Shown piece by piece: positions 6,222-8,148 of a DNA stretch of 8,148 nucleotides. The translations under genes and the position numbers were made by a program. The notes beneath the pieces are model-generated. The model did no database searches, had not been told where the DNA came from, and was given only the letters and a program-made list of their open reading frames with translations. Numbering within the stretch: position 1 is the stretch's first letter; every line of letters begins with the position of its first letter. Source of the DNA: an uncultured Clostridia bacterium (GTDB taxonomy: Bacteria > Bacillota > Clostridia > TANB77 > CAG-508); assembly GCA_944390505.1 (NCBI GenBank), contig CALXQF010000048.1, positions 1 through 8,148 of the forward strand, given 5' to 3'.

Positions 6222-6922
6222 ATCAAAATTATGAAGATTATATGCGTCAAGTTTTAGGCTATAGTAGTAATGATCCTATTATATATGAACCATATGACTA
6301 TAGAAATTACGGAAATACATATTATTCGGACCAATATGCATCTAATTTATCTGAAGAAGAAATACAACAATTTTACCCTGAAATTTATCATTTATTAAAT
6401 CCAATGGTTTGTAAAATATGTGATTCCAATACACAACCTATTACAAGGGAATTAATTGAAAAAATGACGGACGAAATATACAATGCTATGGAGGATAAAA
6501 CTACAGTTGTTAATGTAAGAGTAGATACAAAAAAAGAAGAACAGAGAAATAGAAAACAAAATACAGAAATTAGAAGATTAGAAAATAGAACTGAAAAAGA
6601 AAATACTAGACTTGAATTAGATAGAGGAAGTAAATTAACCAGAGATAGTAGGGGAATAATAGGTAGCAAAGATAATAGTGGAAATATGGAAGATAGGCAA
6701 AAACAAGAAAATAGAGAAACAAGACAAGACAGAAGAATAAGCAATCCAACTTTAAGAGATTTGATTAAAATTTTAATTTTAAATCAATTGTTTAGAAGAA
6801 ATCGTCCACATAGACCACGTCCACCATTTCCACCACATGGAGGACCGGGAATGCCGCCTCCAAGACCACCATATCCGGGAGGAAGACCACCAATGCAACC
6901 TAGAGATTATACTACTTTTTAA
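6215..6922 (+). CDS. Coat-like Tyr/Asn-rich protein with Pro/Arg-rich tail, function unknown
   Basis: This 235-aa soluble protein has no signal peptide or clear transmembrane segment. Residues 1-45 are rich in Tyr and Asn. Residues 47-103 look like a folded module containing FYPEIYHLLNPMVCKIC (CxxC at C66/C69), a helix ITRELIEKMTDEIYNAMED, and VVNVRV. Residues 105-177 are a highly charged repetitive linker (Arg, Glu, Asn, Gln). Residues 178-194 (NPTLRDLIKILILNQLF) form an amphipathic helix, and 195-230 are Pro/Arg/Gly-rich. Tyr-rich N-termini plus Pro/Gly-rich tails are typical of spore coat and morphogenetic proteins of Bacilli and Clostridia; that role is inferred, and I do not recognise a named family. 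I chose ATG 6215 over TTG 6197 because the Shine-Dalgarno AAAGGAGG lies between them, six bases before ATG. A sigma-K-like promoter would fit a coat role. Confidence 0.7.
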   Translation: MNYQNYEDYMRQVLGYSSNDPIIYEPYDYRNYGNTYYSDQYASNLSEEEIQQFYPEIYHLLNPMVCKICDSNTQPITRELIEKMTDEIYNAMEDKTTVVNVRVDTKKEEQRNRKQNTEIRRLENRTEKENTRLELDRGSKLTRDSRGIIGSKDNSGNMEDRQKQENRETRQDRRISNPTLRDLIKILILNQLFRRNRPHRPRPPFPPHGGPGMPPPRPPYPGGRPPMQPRDYTTF

Positions 6923-7082
6923 AAATAGAATTCTTAAATAAAAAACATGAATGATTATCTTTTTTTACAATAGCTGGCAATTGATGAAATAAAATACAAA
7001 AATAGAAATAACTACTAAGAAAAATAGTAGAAAATATTATACAAATGCATTTGATATGAAATAGAATTCTAATATATTTTTT

Positions 7083-7124
7083 GGAAAGATGTGCAAAAAA
7101 AGACTGCATATCTTTTCTTTTTTT
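7083..7124 (+). terminator. Intrinsic terminator before the CBS gene
   Basis: GGAAAGATGTGCA (7083-7095) pairs with TGCATATCTTTTC (7105-7117), 13 pairs including two G-T wobbles, around a 9-base loop. TTTTCTTTTTTTG follows. It ends transcription from the coat-like gene. The rest of 6923-7082 is A+T-rich without a supported gene; it contains a 6-bp CTACTA/TAGTAG hairpin (7012-7030) and two copies of AATAGAATTCT (6924-6934 and 7060-7070). Confidence 0.8.
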
Positions 7125-7146
7125 GTCTACAATAATATTGAAACTT

Positions 7147-7183
7147 GATAGAAGTTTTTCTTTTTTATTGAAAAACTGCTATC
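7147..7183. promoter_or_regulatory. 14-bp imperfect inverted repeat upstream of the CBS gene
   Basis: GATAGAAGTTTTTC (7147-7160) and GAAAAACTGCTATC (7170-7183) are inverted copies with one mismatch, separated by a 9-base T-rich loop. It lies between the terminator and the gene, with no T-run after it, so it is more likely an operator or leader structure than a terminator. Confidence 0.5.
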
Positions 7184-7186
7184 GTA

Positions 7187-7218
7187 AAAAGTTTTAGCGT
7201 TAACGCATGAAAAGTTTT
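7187..7218. promoter_or_regulatory. Palindrome flanked by direct repeats ahead of the CBS gene, candidate operator
   Basis: A perfect 10-bp palindrome GCGTTAACGC (7197-7206) is flanked by identical AAAAGTTTT words (7187-7195 and 7210-7218). It ends one base before the Shine-Dalgarno region of the next gene. G+C-richer palindromes are rare in this window, so protein binding is plausible. No clean promoter could be assigned to this gene. Confidence 0.4.
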
Positions 7219-7229
7219 GAAAGGTAGGT

Positions 7230-7673
7230 ATGATTATGAAAGTAAAAGATTGTATGTGTCAAGAAGTTGCCTGTGTAAATCCAAATAATACGATAAAAGA
7301 CTGTGCTACTATTATGAGTGATAAACATGTTGGATGTATTCCTGTATGTGACAATACACAAAATGTAGTAGGATTAGTAACAGATCGTGATATTATTTTA
7401 AGAGGTATTGCTTGCAATAAAGATGTGAATACAACACCAGTTAGTGACATTATGACTACAAAAGTATGTTGTTGTAATCCAAATACGGACATTACAGAAG
7501 CTGAACGTTTAATGTCTGAAAATCAAGTGAAAAGAATCCCGGTTGTAGATAATAACAAAATTGTGGGAATATTAACATTAGGAGATTTATCAGCAAATAC
7601 ACAAGTAAGCGATAAAAGTGTAAGTGATACACTAAATAATATTTGTGGATGTGATGAAAAAAATGCTGAATAA
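7230..7673 (+). CDS. Two-CBS-domain protein, YhcV-like, Cys-rich
   Basis: The 147-aa cytoplasmic protein consists almost entirely of a CBS pair (Bateman module), which in other proteins binds adenine nucleotides or related ligands. CBS1 spans about 8-60 (VGCIPVCDNTQNVVGLVTDRDI) and CBS2 about 73-122 (VKRIPVVDNNKIVGILTLGDL). Order, length and the tail after LGDL resemble B. subtilis YhcV, whose function is not well defined. It is odd in having 12 cysteines (8, 10, 15, 25, 36, 40, 62, 80-82, 139, 141), including CMC, CCC and CGC clusters. ATG 7230 and ATG 7236 are both possible starts: AAAGG (7220-7224) suits 7230, while most relatives begin MKVKD, matching 7236. It is bounded by hairpins on both sides and is likely a single-gene unit. 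Confidence 0.85.
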   Translation: MIMKVKDCMCQEVACVNPNNTIKDCATIMSDKHVGCIPVCDNTQNVVGLVTDRDIILRGIACNKDVNTTPVSDIMTTKVCCCNPNTDITEAERLMSENQVKRIPVVDNNKIVGILTLGDLSANTQVSDKSVSDTLNNICGCDEKNAE

Positions 7674-7688
7674 TCAATAACTACAAAG

Positions 7689-7738
7689 AGGTTGTTCTAA
7701 AATAGAATGATGATTTTAATTTTAGGACAGCCTTCATA
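7689..7738 (+). terminator. Hairpin terminator after the CBS gene
   Basis: AGGTTGTTCTAAAAT (7689-7703) pairs with ATTTTAGGACAGCCT (7719-7733) in 15 pairs with two G-T wobbles, 15 bases after the stop codon. The following TTCATATTATT is a poor T-run, so termination may be partial. Confidence 0.6.
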
Positions 7739-7745
7739 TTATTAA

Positions 7746-7774
7746 TTGACAGATATCCAATAAATAAGTATAAT
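7746..7774 (+). promoter_or_regulatory. Perfect-consensus sigma-A promoter
   Basis: TTGACA (7746-7751), a 17-base spacer, and TATAAT (7769-7774) match the vegetative consensus at all 12 positions. Transcription would start near 7781, giving a 30-base leader. It predicts strong expression in growing cells unless repressed. Confidence 0.85.
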
Positions 7775-7811
7775 TTTGCACATAGAATAAAAGAAAGGAG
7801 AAAAATTACAT

Positions 7812-8120
7812 ATGGTTATAGATATGAACTATTGGGGAAAAGTAATTAAAAATATTCTCATTCTTGTTTTGTCTATTATAGGCGTGTATTTAGGCTTTCG
7901 ATTAGCTATATTTTATATGCCATTTTTAATTGCTTTTATACTTTCACTTTTATTAGAACCTTGTATACGATTTATCATGCGAAAGACAAAATTAAGAAGA
8001 AAAACAAGTTCTATCATTGTATTTTTAATTGCTATCATTATCATTGTTGGATTAGTAATATGGATGGGAGCTACGCTTGTATCAGAAGCATCTAATTTGC
8101 TCACAAGTTTAAATGAATAC
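7812..8120 (+). CDS. AI-2E family (YtvI/UPF0118) membrane protein, 5' part only
   Basis: The 103 genuine codons encode an N-terminal cytoplasmic stub, a hydrophobic segment (about 13-30), a second (about 33-48, with MPFLIAFILSLLLEP), a basic loop RKTKLRRKT (57-65), and a third hydrophobic segment (about 67-88). This order, with the [MP]PFLIAF...EP element, is typical of the AI-2E/UPF0118 family of about 350 aa, which includes the sporulation protein YtvI and various permeases. Substrate cannot be read from this fragment. The strong sigma-A promoter suggests vegetative expression rather than the mother-cell expression of YtvI. AAAGGAG (7794-7800) lies 11 bases before ATG. The reading frame continues through 8148 only because the adapter happens to be open; those codons (RSEERRVGK) are not part of the protein. 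Confidence 0.75.
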
Positions 8121-8148
8121 AGATCGGAAGAGCGTCGTGTAGGGAAAG
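8121..8148. other. Illumina TruSeq adapter sequence (artefact)
   Basis: From 8121 to the end all 28 bases match the start of the reverse complement of the Illumina universal adapter, beginning AGATCGGAAGAGC and ending TAGGGAAAG. Its conceptual translation RSEERRVGK is a known contamination signature in protein databases. This stretch is G+C-rich against an A+T-rich background. It should be trimmed, and it marks the true end of the contig at 8120. Confidence 0.97.

Noticed and set aside
6388..6744. Minus-strand 118-codon ORF opposite the coat-like gene
   Set aside because: It is antisense to a clear gene with a strong Shine-Dalgarno; its Leu/Ser-rich composition mirrors the Arg/Glu/Asn-rich linker on the plus strand.
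6924..7070. Two copies of AATAGAATTCT as insertion-site duplications
   Set aside because: The words are 11 bases, A+T-rich and partly self-palindromic; the sequence between them has no element-like ends.
6912..7109. Minus-strand 65-codon ORF between the coat-like gene and the CBS gene
   Set aside because: No Shine-Dalgarno before its ATG, and its start lies inside the terminator stem at 7083-7124; composition is that of A+T-rich noncoding DNA.

Overview
This window looks like a complete or near-complete short contig from a low-GC, endospore-forming Firmicute, probably a gut or environmental clostridium. The evidence is strong A+T richness, purine-rich Shine-Dalgarno sites, several good sigma-A promoters, a near-consensus sigma-G (forespore) promoter, and a coat-like Tyr/Asn- and Pro/Arg-rich protein. 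The last 28 bases (8121-8148) are not biological. They match the reverse complement of the Illumina TruSeq universal adapter, so the sequence should be treated as ending at 8120. The left edge lies inside a dispersed-repeat-like hairpin, a place where short-read assemblies commonly break.

Layout from left to right. A REP-like hairpin (1-50) precedes a sigma-A promoter with a candidate LexA box in its spacer, then uvrA (138-2963, nucleotide excision repair). The region 2964-3807 holds a 20-bp-stem hairpin, a 146-bp element with 29-bp inverted ends (MITE or IS remnant), a tiny minus-strand gene of 33 codons with an ideal Shine-Dalgarno site and a sigma-G-type promoter, a decayed fragment of an Rpn/PD-(D/E)XK transposase-nuclease gene, and an intrinsic terminator. 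A divergent cytidylate-kinase-like gene follows (3808-4488), then murD (4624-6024, peptidoglycan precursor synthesis). Next is a 235-aa coat-like protein (6215-6922) whose start codon lies in one arm of a perfect 14-bp inverted repeat, then a strong terminator and a cluster of palindromes. A Cys-rich two-CBS-domain protein resembling B. subtilis YhcV (7230-7673) comes next. The last gene is an AI-2E/YtvI-family membrane protein behind a perfect-consensus sigma-A promoter, cut off by the adapter.

The window is not one operon. Most genes have their own promoter and several are followed by hairpin terminators. Two threads connect the content: cell maintenance (DNA repair, cell wall, nucleotide kinase) and sporulation (the 33-aa forespore candidate, the coat-like protein, possibly the YtvI-like permease). 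I saw no CRISPR array, no tRNA or rRNA gene, and no clear defence or biosynthetic system. The most novel biological item is the 33-aa Asn/Lys-rich minus-strand gene with its sigma-G-like promoter. The most important technical item is the terminal adapter.
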